A stretch of 37,445 nt of DNA, taken from the NCBI GenBank assembly GCA_903889895.1, contig CAISYZ010000151.1, positions 1 through 37,445 on the forward strand. The letters are read 5' to 3'. The notes under the pieces were generated by a model that saw only the letters and a program-made list of their open reading frames with translations, searched no databases and was not told the origin of the DNA. Below, one piece after another: positions 8,069 through 16,240 of the stretch. Position 1 is the stretch's first letter. Each line of letters begins with the position of its first letter. The translations under genes were made by a program, and so were the position numbers. The stretch comes from an uncultured Verrucomicrobia subdivision 3 bacterium (GTDB lineage: Bacteria > Verrucomicrobiota > Verrucomicrobiia > Limisphaerales > UBA11358).

Positions 8069-9853
8069 TCAGGTTCCAGTTGGACTTTCCGGCCGCCGAC
8101 TGTCGGGATGGGAACTGCCACCACTCCGCGTTCCGTCTGCCATTCGAATATTTTCATGACTGATGGACATTTGCAAATGCACTTGAGTGCCGGCTCCGGG
8201 GCGGCTTTTCACTTCGGCACTCCCGCCAACATCCTCCAGCCGACGGCTCAAGTTGCCCATGCCGCTACCCCGTTTTACGGATGCTGGATCGAACCCAATG
8301 CCGTCGTCTTCGATGGAAATGTTGAGTTGGGAGTTTTCCAGCCTGATGCTCAGCCGGGCTTCGGTGGCACGGGCGTGTTTGATGATGTTGTTGGCGGCTT
8401 CTTTGACGGCCATGGCCAGGTTGTGACGCTGGTGGCTGGAGAAGGGCAGATCGGATGGGAGCGCGGGCACATCCAGCCGGCAACTCAGCCCAGCCGACGA
8501 GACTAGCTGATTGAACATCTGGCAAAGATAGTTTCCCACGGCCTCTAAATTGTCATTTTCGGGGTTCACCACCCAGACGGTGTCATACAAGGAGGCCACC
8601 AGCTTTCGCGACAGTTCGGTGATGCGTTGAAAACTTTCCTGTGAAACCTGGGCATCCGCAACCGAGCGCTCCGCCAAGACACTGACCAGCGTAATCTGGG
8701 TGACTTGAGCACCGAGGTCGTCATGAATGTCCTGGGCAATGCGAATCCGCTCTCGCTCCAAAATTTGCTGCTGCGCCAACTGGCGATTCTCCGCCTCGAG
8801 GCGACGCCAGGCTCGATACCGGTGGCCCAGGAACAACCCCACCAAGACTGAGAAAAAAACGGACCACCAAAACCAATGAGTCTTCCAGAATGGAAATGGT
8901 ATCTCTACTTCCAAAAACGATAATTCACCGGTTGGCACTCCCATCATTGTCAGTCGTTCAATAACCAGCCGATAACGACCAGAGGGGAGATCATTGTAGT
9001 CAATCGTGGAAGGTGCTCCCAAGCCGATACTGAACATCTGGTTCCATTCAACGACCAACTTCTGTCCTGGCGCAATCACCGGTGATTTTGGCTTGAGAGT
9101 ATTCCATTGGGCGTGGCCATAGGGATCGTCGTCGACAATAACCAATGCATTTCTGCGAGGCTTGGTTCCGATTTCCCTAATCTGAGCCATCTTGGTTTGA
9201 AGGCCGTCCCTCATCCATTCGTTGTTGATTTTGCCGGCTGAATCCGCGTTGAGATCTAACAGGGTTAGTTCCGGCCCGTTGGTTGCCGCCGCAGTGCGCA
9301 CGACCAAATCGCTGACCGCAATGGCACCCAAGGCCAGAGGCGAACCGGCCGAGACTATAGTAATCCAGAGTAGGTGCGCTTGCGGAGGAGCCACGAATGT
9401 CTCCTCGCGGTGCTCCAGTGGGGACGTCTGAAAATTGCCCGTCCAGCCCTTGGTTTGGCCGCTCACGGGAAATTCGATTTTGCTTAGCTCGTTTCCTTCC
9501 TCATCCAAAAAGCTGAAAATGACCCGCATTTGAGCCTCGACCTCCCGCCAATCAGAATCATAACCCACAAGCTTGAACCGGAAACGCAGGGGCGGGGTTT
9601 TTGCGTCAACGCCCCGAATCGAACCGCAGGTGAAAGCAATGGTGGAAGGACCGGAGGGAAGCTCGCTGATGCCATCAAGGGAGATTTTCACCGGACGACC
9701 ATCGACGAGCAATTTTGTTATGCCAAATTCTTGACCAACCGCTTGTCCATAACTCAGGCCTGGATTTTCAACGCCGAGCAGCGCAAGGCAGAAAGCCGCG
9801 GAAATCATAAAGGCGAACTTTCTGGCAATTTTGCTTCTGAGTTTGAAATTCAC
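8069..9853 (-). CDS. Membrane sensor histidine kinase, HisKA_3 type, with large periplasmic sensor
   Basis: 594 aa from a GTG at 9853; this start gives a basic n-region and a signal-like helix (residues 10-28). Residues about 40-320 are predicted to be periplasmic. They include a stretch with PLRFRFKLVGYDSDWREV, reminiscent of the Y_Y_Y module of hybrid sensors, but the rest is unrecognised. A transmembrane helix spans about 326-343 (FWWSVFFSVLVGLFLG), followed by a basic linker and short coiled coil. HisKA_3 dimerisation domain: phospho-acceptor H377 in RIAQDIHDDLGAQVTQ. HATPase_c: N-box EAANNIIKHA (485-494), G1 box EDDGIGFD (515-522), and GMGNLSRRLED (531-541). It should autophosphorylate on an external signal and pass phosphate to the response regulator encoded just downstream. 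The ligand is unknown; a glycan fragment would suit the neighbourhood (inference). Confidence 0.93.
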   Translation of the reverse strand: MNFKLRSKIARKFAFMISAAFCLALLGVENPGLSYGQAVGQEFGITKLLVDGRPVKISLDGISELPSGPSTIAFTCGSIRGVDAKTPPLRFRFKLVGYDSDWREVEAQMRVIFSFLDEEGNELSKIEFPVSGQTKGWTGNFQTSPLEHREETFVAPPQAHLLWITIVSAGSPLALGAIAVSDLVVRTAAATNGPELTLLDLNADSAGKINNEWMRDGLQTKMAQIREIGTKPRRNALVIVDDDPYGHAQWNTLKPKSPVIAPGQKLVVEWNQMFSIGLGAPSTIDYNDLPSGRYRLVIERLTMMGVPTGELSFLEVEIPFPFWKTHWFWWSVFFSVLVGLFLGHRYRAWRRLEAENRQLAQQQILERERIRIAQDIHDDLGAQVTQITLVSVLAERSVADAQVSQESFQRITELSRKLVASLYDTVWVVNPENDNLEAVGNYLCQMFNQLVSSAGLSCRLDVPALPSDLPFSSHQRHNLAMAVKEAANNIIKHARATEARLSIRLENSQLNISIEDDGIGFDPASVKRGSGMGNLSRRLEDVGGSAEVKSRPGAGTQVHLQMSISHENIRMADGTRSGGSSHPDSRRPESPTGT

Positions 9854-10219
9854 GATGACATTAAAGTGCGAAGGTCACAGGATTGTCCACTGGTAATATG
9901 ACCGCCGGCCGCATGGATGCGACGGATGTTAATCTTTTTTCCCATCGTATCGGCGCGAACTCGACTTCCGGCGAAACGATCCGATGGCTTTCATTTAATT
10001 ATCCACCAATCAACCGAGAACCCGCAATGGCAAAAGCATTAAATCGCCACAACAGTTGCGCATACCGAAACCGAAAGGGCGTCCACAGCTAGCCAGACAG
10101 ATGGATTCTGGCAGCCATTATCTCCAAATGCGTTTGCGAGACACACCTCAATTTTCAACTAAAGGCGGGCCTTAAATTTCCCGCTTCCACAGCGTTGGCG
10201 CGGGAGGGTTTCAGCATGT
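9854..10219. other. Intergenic region upstream of the sensor kinase
   Basis: 366 bp between the GH92 stop and the kinase start, expected to contain the promoter of the two-component operon. An imperfect inverted repeat, CCATCGTATCG (9942-9952) against CGATCCGATGG (9977-9987), matches at 10 of 11 positions and could be a regulatory hairpin or operator. The GH92 3' hairpin lies at its other end. No ORF here is convincing. Confidence 0.4.
10179..10205 (-). terminator. Possible 3' hairpin of the GH99-like/GH92 operon
   Basis: TCCCGC (10179-10184) pairs with GCGGGA (10200-10205) around a 15-base loop, 14 bases after the GH92 stop. On the minus strand the stem is followed by AATTTAAG rather than a strong T-run, so termination would be weak. 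Confidence 0.35.
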
Positions 10220-12412
10220 TTACGGGCTGGCCAATGTTTGCGGATTGATCAAGGCGGAGGATGGTGGGAATGATTCCGGAGATGCGCCCAACGCGCGGTT
10301 CGGCGTGTTACCCATTTCCAGTTCGAGCGTGCCCCCGTTGACGATGTCTGCATGACGGAACCAAACTTTGTCCATCGTTTGACCGTTAAGCTTGATGCTC
10401 TGAATGTATTTGTTGTCCGCCGAATTGTTGTGGGCGATGAGCTTGATGGTTTTGCCGTTCTCCAGCCGGATGGTCACGCGGTCGAAAACCGGGCTGCCGA
10501 GATCGTAAGCCGGCACACCCGCTGTCACGGGATAAAAACCCATCATCGTGAACACCACCCACGCCGTCATGCCGCCGCCGTCCTCGTCGCCGGGAATTCC
10601 GAAATAATTGTCCGTGTAAAACGCCTCTAGCAAAGTCCGCAATCGCTTCTGTGTTTTCCACGGTGCACCGAGGCGATTGTATATGTAGGGAATGCTGAAG
10701 CTCGGTTCGTTCGCCATCACGAACTGCCCAACCTGCCCGGTAGAGTCCGGAAACTTCGCGTAAAATTCAAACTTGCTCATGCCGTTCCCCTCGCGGAAAA
10801 GATGGTCGAGTTTTTTCTCCGCCGCCGCGCGACCGCCCATCAGCTTGAACAAGCCGTCGTAATCGTGCATCACATCCCAGGTGTAGGTGTAGCCGTTGTT
10901 CTCGTCGTAAATTTCGCGCCCGCCCTGGCCACCGCCGAACTTCGGGTCAAACGGCTCGATCCAATTTCCCTTGGCGTCCTTGCCCCACATGAAACCCTCC
11001 TGCGCGTCCCAGACATGGTCGTAGTTGTGGGCGCGCTTCATGAACAGATTGTAGTCCGCATCATGCTTCGTGGCGCGCGCGAGTTGCGCGATGCACCAGT
11101 CGTCGAAGCTGTTGCCAAGCGTCACCGCCACGGGCTGGCGTTTTTCGCGTTCGTGGACTTGCGGTTCGGTCTCCGTTTCGCCGGGCGGCAGCGCGGGCAT
11201 GTAGCCGTGCGTGTTATAAAAATCGTCGAGCGAACATTTCGCACCTTTGCGCCACGGTAGCAGTGTCGCGTCCAGAGAATTTTTCCGCAAACCTTCAAAG
11301 GCTTTGTTCACATCGAAATCCCGCACGCCCTTGAACCACGCATCGGCGAACCACGTGGCGGCGTGATTCGCGTTCATGCACGGATGATGCCCCCACAACA
11401 CCGCGAACGACGGCATCAAACCATTCTGCTCATACATGCGAACATAGGATTGAAGCTGGTCGGCTTCCATTTTCGGATTCAGCAGTATTTGCAACGGTTG
11501 GAGCGCGTGGAACATGTCCCAGATCCAGTTGTCCACATAGAACGGCCGCGCGTCCTGATGAACCTGATGATCAAAGGCGCTGTAATACTGGCCGTCCTCG
11601 GTGATGTTGACCATGCGTTCGTAGCAGCGGTAAAGCGAAGTGTAAAACACGCGGCGTTGCGCGTCTGTGCCGCCCTCGACCTTGATCTTGCCGAGCGCGT
11701 CGTTCCAACGATTCTTCGCGGCGGTCTTGATTTTTTCAAAGTCCCACGCGAGAATTTCCTCCGCCAAATTTTTCTTCGCCTGCGCCACGCTGATGAACGA
11801 GATGCCGTAACGGAATTCCAGCGCCTTCGCGTCCGCTTTCGCCACGAGTTTTTTCTTTTCGCCGCCGGAAACCGTCGCCTTCACCGGCGCGCTAAACTCG
11901 CCGTAGAAAAAAGCCTTCATGTCGTTGAAATCTTCTTCGCCCGAAACTGCGTTCACGCCTTCCGCCTGCAAATTGCCGGGATAAAGGTTGCCAAAATGCA
12001 GTGTGGCCTTGCCGTCGGGGAAGGTGAACCGGAAATATCCGGCGCGTGCGGCGGGCGTGAACTCGGTGCGGATCAGCGATTCATCAAAACGCGTGGAATA
12101 ATAGTATGGCGTGGTGACTTCCTGATCCCACGCGGCGGGCGCGGCGCTCGCGCCGGGCATCACGGAAAAAAGTTCGCCGAGCCGGTGCGAGATGATGGTC
12201 AGCGGAAAGGATTTGATCTGGTCGTCCAACTGGTCTTTGCGCACTGGATAAACGCGCACCATGCTGTTGGGCAGATGCACCGTGGGCCGCGTCGGCTCCA
12301 GCAGGACGCCCACGCCGCCAATGGTGGGGTCAACATATTCGACTTGGGCGCGCAACGGTGAGACGGCGGCGGCCAACGCCACGGCCATCAGCGGGAGGAG
12401 GTTCGTTTTCAT
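10220..12412 (-). CDS. GH92 family alpha-mannosidase (exo-acting, secreted)
   Basis: 730 aa, the usual GH92 length. Signal peptide MKTNLLPLMAVALAAAVSPLRA with the mature start at QVEYVDPTIGG. GH92 hallmarks in order: an N-terminal beta-sandwich domain; VFYTSLYRCYERM; YVDNWIWDMFHALQPL; NANHAATWFADAWFKG; and GDEDGGGMTAWVVFTMMGFYPV, the conserved catalytic-base region. GH92 enzymes are Ca2+-dependent inverting exo-alpha-mannosidases, typically alpha-1,2, in the periplasm or outside the cell. The ATG overlaps the stop of the GH99-like gene (ATGA), which implies translational coupling and joint action. In the usual pairing an endo- and an exo-mannosidase degrade alpha-mannan or high-mannose N-glycans. 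The exact linkage specificity cannot be read from sequence alone. Confidence 0.95.
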   Translation of the reverse strand: MKTNLLPLMAVALAAAVSPLRAQVEYVDPTIGGVGVLLEPTRPTVHLPNSMVRVYPVRKDQLDDQIKSFPLTIISHRLGELFSVMPGASAAPAAWDQEVTTPYYYSTRFDESLIRTEFTPAARAGYFRFTFPDGKATLHFGNLYPGNLQAEGVNAVSGEEDFNDMKAFFYGEFSAPVKATVSGGEKKKLVAKADAKALEFRYGISFISVAQAKKNLAEEILAWDFEKIKTAAKNRWNDALGKIKVEGGTDAQRRVFYTSLYRCYERMVNITEDGQYYSAFDHQVHQDARPFYVDNWIWDMFHALQPLQILLNPKMEADQLQSYVRMYEQNGLMPSFAVLWGHHPCMNANHAATWFADAWFKGVRDFDVNKAFEGLRKNSLDATLLPWRKGAKCSLDDFYNTHGYMPALPPGETETEPQVHEREKRQPVAVTLGNSFDDWCIAQLARATKHDADYNLFMKRAHNYDHVWDAQEGFMWGKDAKGNWIEPFDPKFGGGQGGREIYDENNGYTYTWDVMHDYDGLFKLMGGRAAAEKKLDHLFREGNGMSKFEFYAKFPDSTGQVGQFVMANEPSFSIPYIYNRLGAPWKTQKRLRTLLEAFYTDNYFGIPGDEDGGGMTAWVVFTMMGFYPVTAGVPAYDLGSPVFDRVTIRLENGKTIKLIAHNNSADNKYIQSIKLNGQTMDKVWFRHADIVNGGTLELEMGNTPNRALGASPESFPPSSALINPQTLASP

Positions 12413-13731
12413 TTGGAGGCGGTTTTGGTGCTGGTAGGCGATGAATGATTGACGTTGAGGTAAAGTTCTTTGTCCAGGGGAATTTCACGGCGCAACATTT
12501 TTCCCGCCATGCCGGTGAGCCAGAGATAATGGTCGCTGGGCAGTCCTTCGTAGGTCAGGAATTTGGCGGGCGGCTGATCCGTCGGCGGTTCGTTGGTGCA
12601 TTTGAAAATCGCCGTGCCCTCGTTGATCTCGTCGAACATGGCCACGTAAATCATTTTCGCTCCAGACTGAATGGCCGTCGTCATCAGCCCCCAATAGAAA
12701 CTGCCCTTTAATCGAGGAATGGCATCAAAAGGATCGCGGTGCTTGGACAAATTATACCAACTGAACCCGGGGTAAACACACGGAGCGTAATCTAGTTTAC
12801 GAGCCGCGCACCACGCCTGATCTGCGGCGACCTGTGCCCCGTAGCGGTTCATCTCCCCATACAAGGAGGCGGAAAAACGCCCCACCATCCAGGGCATGAT
12901 CACATCGGCTTTAGCCATGATTGTGTGCAGGTAAGCGTCGGGGGTGGTGTCGGCGCGTAAATCGCGAAAATAGTTTGGCACTCCGAGCATCACGCTACAG
13001 CCACCATATTCGCGGTCGTATTTCAGAAAGTTAATCAGCTTTTCAATGCCGATTTTGCGAATGTCATAAGGACGATCCGGAAACCCCAGCCCCCAGATGA
13101 CGACCAGTGGTTTGCCCCGATGATAGAGATACGTCTGGTTCGTGCCTTGCGACGTGAGCTTGAGCCCGTCCACCAGTTCCTTCCAATCTTGGATGATGGA
13201 GTCGCAATTTTCGCCGGGATTCAGGCCGGACAAGTCATACATCACCGCGATGGCGCGCCCTTCTTTTTGCGAAGCTTTCAAAGCATGGCTAAGAACCACG
13301 CGTCCTTCGGCGCGGCTCGCTTCCGTCCGGGTCACGCCAAAAAAACGCTGCATGAAAGCGCCGTCAATGCCGTATTCGCGCATCCAGCGGAAATGTGTCT
13401 CCAGCGTGCTCGCGTCCCAGGGGCTGAACACCCGGACGGGACTGCCGTCCTTTAATTTGAATCCGGTCGGATAGGTTTTCGGGTATTCCGCGACGTCCGG
13501 CCAGAGGTCAATCACACAATGATCCGGGGAGAATTCATTCTTGCCGCCAAAATGTTGCCAGCCGCCACCCGACCCGTCTCCCTCCGCACGAAACCAGCCT
13601 TGATAACCGCACATGACCCGGCCTTCATACGACATGAAGCGCGAGGAAGGAGAATGCTTGGTGGCCGCATTCGCCACGACCACGCCAGACATCGCCAACG
13701 TGAGCAACCAAAAAGTCAATTTGCTAGACAT
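12409..13731 (-). CDS. GH99/GH71-like secreted glycoside hydrolase
   Basis: 440 aa with signal peptide MSSKLTFWLLTLAMSGVVVANA. The mature part begins with SPSSRFMSYEGRVMCGYQGWF and continues with the TIM-barrel pattern of the GH99/GH71-like group: HFRWMREYGIDGAFMQRF, AIAVMYDLSG, GKPLVVIWGLG, DVIMPWMVGRF and IYVAMFDEINEGTAIF. Family GH99 proper contains endo-alpha-1,2-mannosidases and mannanases. This bacterial branch is less well characterised, so endo-mannosidase activity is inferred, helped by the coupled GH92 gene downstream. It is first in a two-gene operon with operator site 2 about 50 bp before the ATG. The first 49 residues have a close paralogue in the chimeric pseudogene at 15922-16240. 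Confidence 0.88.
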   Translation of the reverse strand: MSSKLTFWLLTLAMSGVVVANAATKHSPSSRFMSYEGRVMCGYQGWFRAEGDGSGGGWQHFGGKNEFSPDHCVIDLWPDVAEYPKTYPTGFKLKDGSPVRVFSPWDASTLETHFRWMREYGIDGAFMQRFFGVTRTEASRAEGRVVLSHALKASQKEGRAIAVMYDLSGLNPGENCDSIIQDWKELVDGLKLTSQGTNQTYLYHRGKPLVVIWGLGFPDRPYDIRKIGIEKLINFLKYDREYGGCSVMLGVPNYFRDLRADTTPDAYLHTIMAKADVIMPWMVGRFSASLYGEMNRYGAQVAADQAWCAARKLDYAPCVYPGFSWYNLSKHRDPFDAIPRLKGSFYWGLMTTAIQSGAKMIYVAMFDEINEGTAIFKCTNEPPTDQPPAKFLTYEGLPSDHYLWLTGMAGKMLRREIPLDKELYLNVNHSSPTSTKTASK

Positions 13732-13780
13732 GATAAATCTTTGAATGAAGATTCTAATGGCAACACAGTCCGATAGCTAT

Positions 13781-13803
13781 TACCCGAAAGCGGGCATACC
13801 CGT
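13781..13803 (-). promoter_or_regulatory. Candidate 7-2-7 operator, site 2, with an extra half-site
   Basis: TACCCGAAAGCGGGCA at 13781-13796 is an inverted pair of heptamers (TACCCGA and TGCCCGC) two bases apart. A third half-site, TACCCGT, follows directly at about 13797-13803. It lies 50 bp upstream of the GH99-like ATG, closer than the other sites are to their genes, in the 77-bp gap between the PfkB stop and that gene. Confidence 0.6.
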
Positions 13804-13808
13804 GCCGT

Positions 13809-14951
13809 TCAAAGCCGCTCCCCCAAATTGCCTGCCGCCCAGACATCCAATAGTTTGACCATGTCAGCAAACGCGGCTGACCGACCCGAGCGGACGAAAT
13901 GTCCACTCGCGCAGTTGCCCGCCAGCACGATGCCGGCGTCGTCCAAGCCAATCAGCGCTGCCGCGAGACAGCCGGCCCCGAAATTATCGCCCGCACCCGT
14001 GGAGATGAGCGGTTGGGCGCAATGTGGACCGGGCACATAAACCGTGCCGCTTGCGCTGGCGCAGGCCGCGCCGTTGTTCGGATGCACGATGACGCGATCC
14101 ACCGCGATTTGTGATTTCAAAAAGGTCGCCAGTTCCGCGACGGACTCGGCGTCCTTGCGACCGTGAAATTTTCCGCCGAACACTTCGCCGAGTTGCCACG
14201 CTTCCTTGAGGTTCAAACTCAACAGCGTGCGGCATTGCCGCGTGATGGCCGGCAGACGGGCGAGCATATCAGCGCGGTCGGCCTGCGGGCGCGTTTCAAA
14301 CTCGGCGAGATCCATGAAATAAATCACCTGCTTGGCGGGCACGCCCAACTGCGCCAATCGCGCGGACATCTCGCTCCAAATTTCACCGGAGTGCGGCAGC
14401 TTGCCCCAATTGACGGCGGCCACATAACTGGCGGTTTTCAACTCCTCGTCCAGTGCGTTTTGGCCGACACATTCCAACAGCTGCGCCCAAGTCACTTCCG
14501 CGCAGGCGGACATATCGTTGAGCATCACTTTGCCGTCGGTGAATTCGAGGCAGGTGGTTATCGCAGCGCGCGCGATGGTGTGCAGCCGCTTGGTTTTCGC
14601 GGCCAGCGCAGCTTCAAAAATCGGCACCACAGTTTTTTCACCCAGCGCGCCGATGTAGGTGACGTCAATCTGACCGGAAAAAATATCGTGCAGCGCCGCC
14701 GCCAGCAGCGGCCCGTTGCCGCCGAATTTGTCGCCCAAATGCCGCACCGGATAGGAAGCCGCCACGCCGGCGGCAGCGGCAACTTTTGCCCCGAACCCGG
14801 CCATCGAAGGCGGCTGCTCCAAGCGCACAAAGGTGTCAATGAAACCATCGAAACCGCACACGCCGGTCGGTCGGCGGGAAAGCTTGGCGGCGGTCTTGGC
14901 TTTGAATTCGGCGATGACGGATGAGAGTGATTGAACGTCGCGATAAATCAT
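13809..14951 (-). CDS. PfkB (ribokinase)-family carbohydrate kinase
   Basis: 380 aa, cytoplasmic, no signal. The N-terminal substrate region includes GFDGFIDTFVRL (33-44) and GDKFGGNGPLLAAAL (73-87). The C-terminal PfkB signature is STGAGDNFGAG (317-327), with the catalytic base D322 and its anion-hole glycines. The family phosphorylates sugars or nucleosides with ATP. The substrate is not deducible, but the linked sugar transporter and ROK kinase suggest a monosaccharide or keto-sugar. It is somewhat longer than typical ribokinases (about 310 aa). It is the last gene of the transporter operon, 27 bases after the aldo/keto reductase. Confidence 0.88.
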   Translation of the reverse strand: MIYRDVQSLSSVIAEFKAKTAAKLSRRPTGVCGFDGFIDTFVRLEQPPSMAGFGAKVAAAAGVAASYPVRHLGDKFGGNGPLLAAALHDIFSGQIDVTYIGALGEKTVVPIFEAALAAKTKRLHTIARAAITTCLEFTDGKVMLNDMSACAEVTWAQLLECVGQNALDEELKTASYVAAVNWGKLPHSGEIWSEMSARLAQLGVPAKQVIYFMDLAEFETRPQADRADMLARLPAITRQCRTLLSLNLKEAWQLGEVFGGKFHGRKDAESVAELATFLKSQIAVDRVIVHPNNGAACASASGTVYVPGPHCAQPLISTGAGDNFGAGCLAAALIGLDDAGIVLAGNCASGHFVRSGRSAAFADMVKLLDVWAAGNLGERL

Positions 14952-14978
14952 GGTGAAAATATTTTGCGGGGGATTAGT

Positions 14979-15884
14979 TCAGGGAATTCTCCGACCTTGC
15001 GCGGCTTCCCAGAGCGTAAACCAGTCTTGGCGTTCCATCACAATTTCATCGGCTTTGGCCGCCGACTGGATGCGTTCGAGTTTATTTGTGCCGATCACCG
15101 GCAAGGGCCGGCTGGGATGCGCCATGATCCAAGCGTAGGCAAGTTGTTCCAGCGTAGCGCCGCTGTAGCGGCCGGCCAATTTTTTGGCCGCTGCCGCCAG
15201 CCGTTGTGCTGCGGGATTTTCCGGGGCGAACAGCCGTCCGCCGGCGAGCGGACTCCACGCCATCGGGCGCACGCCGGATTTTTCGCACTGGTGAAAGGTG
15301 CCGTCGTGCATCGGCTCGTGATGCAACAGATGGAATTCAAGCTGGTTCGTCGCGAGCGGTTGTTCCATCAGGCTGTTCAACAAGTCGAACTGCGACACGG
15401 TGTAGTTGGATACGCCGGCGGATTTAATTTTGCCGGAACGCAACAACTCGTGAAGTCCCGCCGCCGTGTCGTCGGCGCGCGTGAGCCAGTCGGGCCGGTG
15501 CACGAGAAAAAGTTCGATGCGATCGGTGCGCAGCAGGCGTAGGGATTTTTCCAGGCTCTGGACGAGGTTCGCGCCGGTGGCGTTGTAATGCGCGATTTGC
15601 CATTCATGCCGTTGCGCGTGCGGAAAACAAATCCCGGCCTTGGTGACGATTTCAAATTTGTCGCGCAAGCCGGGCGTGAGCACGAGCGCCTCGCCCAGCA
15701 ATGCTTCGACCCCGTAGGTGCCGTAAACTTCCGCTGTGTCAAGGGTCGTGATGCCAAGCTCGAGGCAGGCGTGCAGCCGTCGGTTGATTTCCTGTGCGGT
15801 CGGTTTCGTGTCGAGCAGCCGCCAAGTGCCGTAGATCAGCCGCGAGAATTCAGGGCCGCGCGTTGAGATTTTAACTCGGTTCAT
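14979..15884 (-). CDS. Aldo/keto reductase (NAD(P)H-dependent, YdhF-like)
   Basis: 301 aa from ATG at 15884 (MNRVKISTRGPEFSRLIYGTW). The frame stays open into the chimeric pseudogene upstream, but that extension has no family similarity. Catalytic tetrad: D49 and Y54 in LDTAEVYG, K82 in VTKAGI, H129 in LVHRPDW. Cofactor-binding end: MAWSPLAGGR and PVIGTNKLERI. These enzymes reduce sugar aldehydes or ketones in the cytoplasm. Here the enzyme could convert the imported sugar before phosphorylation by the PfkB protein encoded next (inference). It begins 37 bases after the pseudogene stop. Confidence 0.92.
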   Translation of the reverse strand: MNRVKISTRGPEFSRLIYGTWRLLDTKPTAQEINRRLHACLELGITTLDTAEVYGTYGVEALLGEALVLTPGLRDKFEIVTKAGICFPHAQRHEWQIAHYNATGANLVQSLEKSLRLLRTDRIELFLVHRPDWLTRADDTAAGLHELLRSGKIKSAGVSNYTVSQFDLLNSLMEQPLATNQLEFHLLHHEPMHDGTFHQCEKSGVRPMAWSPLAGGRLFAPENPAAQRLAAAAKKLAGRYSGATLEQLAYAWIMAHPSRPLPVIGTNKLERIQSAAKADEIVMERQDWFTLWEAAQGRRIP

Positions 15885-15921
15885 ATTGCTATTGATACAA
15901 TCCACGACCGACTCTTGAAGC

Positions 15922-16240
15922 TCATGCGCTTGCTGAATTTGAACGTCCGATCCGATGCCCCATCGCTCGGTAAATCGCGACGCAGGCATAAGCGATGAAT
16001 GGAACGATGAAGGAGAGTTGAATGTTGCTGTGGTCGGCAATCCAACCTTGCACCGGTGGCTGAATCGCGCCGCCGAGCACCGCCATCACCCACAGCACGA
16101 AACCAGCCTTGATAGCCACACATGATGCGACCTTCATAACTCGGAAAGCGCGAGGACGGCGAATGCTTCGTGTCGCCAAAAGCATGAAAAAAAGTCAGCA
16201 CTCCCAGGGTGATCAGCAATGGAATGGCGATTTTTTTCAC
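15922..16240 (-). pseudogene. Chimeric pseudogene: GH99-like 5' end joined to FucP-like 3' end
   Basis: From a GTG at 16240 the frame encodes a signal peptide and TKHSPSSRFPSYEGRIMCGYQGWF, nearly identical to residues 24-47 of the GH99-like protein at 13731. At about 16095 this similarity stops. In another frame the rest matches the last 50 or so residues of the sugar transporter at 17458: VLGGAIQPPVQGWIADHSNIQLSF against ILGGAILPPLQGWIADHTNIQLSF. It ends at the TGA corresponding to the transporter stop. The join lies in a short GGTGATGG-like stretch that resembles both parents. A second GH99-like/transporter pair therefore probably once lay here and lost its middle by deletion. The GTG overlaps the ROK stop (GTGA), as functional pairs in this locus do, so the 119-aa frame may still be translated into a meaningless product. 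Confidence 0.88.

Noticed and set aside
11363..12361. 332-residue + strand frame opposite the GH92 gene
   Set aside because: GH92 motifs are unmistakable on the minus strand; the antisense translation has no motif or start context.
13781..13803. Intrinsic terminator of the transporter operon
   Set aside because: It lies just downstream of the PfkB stop, but there is no T-run, the arms are short, and the same sequence recurs in leaders far from any gene end.
14163..14924. 253-residue + strand frame opposite the PfkB gene
   Set aside because: Antisense to an intact kinase; no family features.
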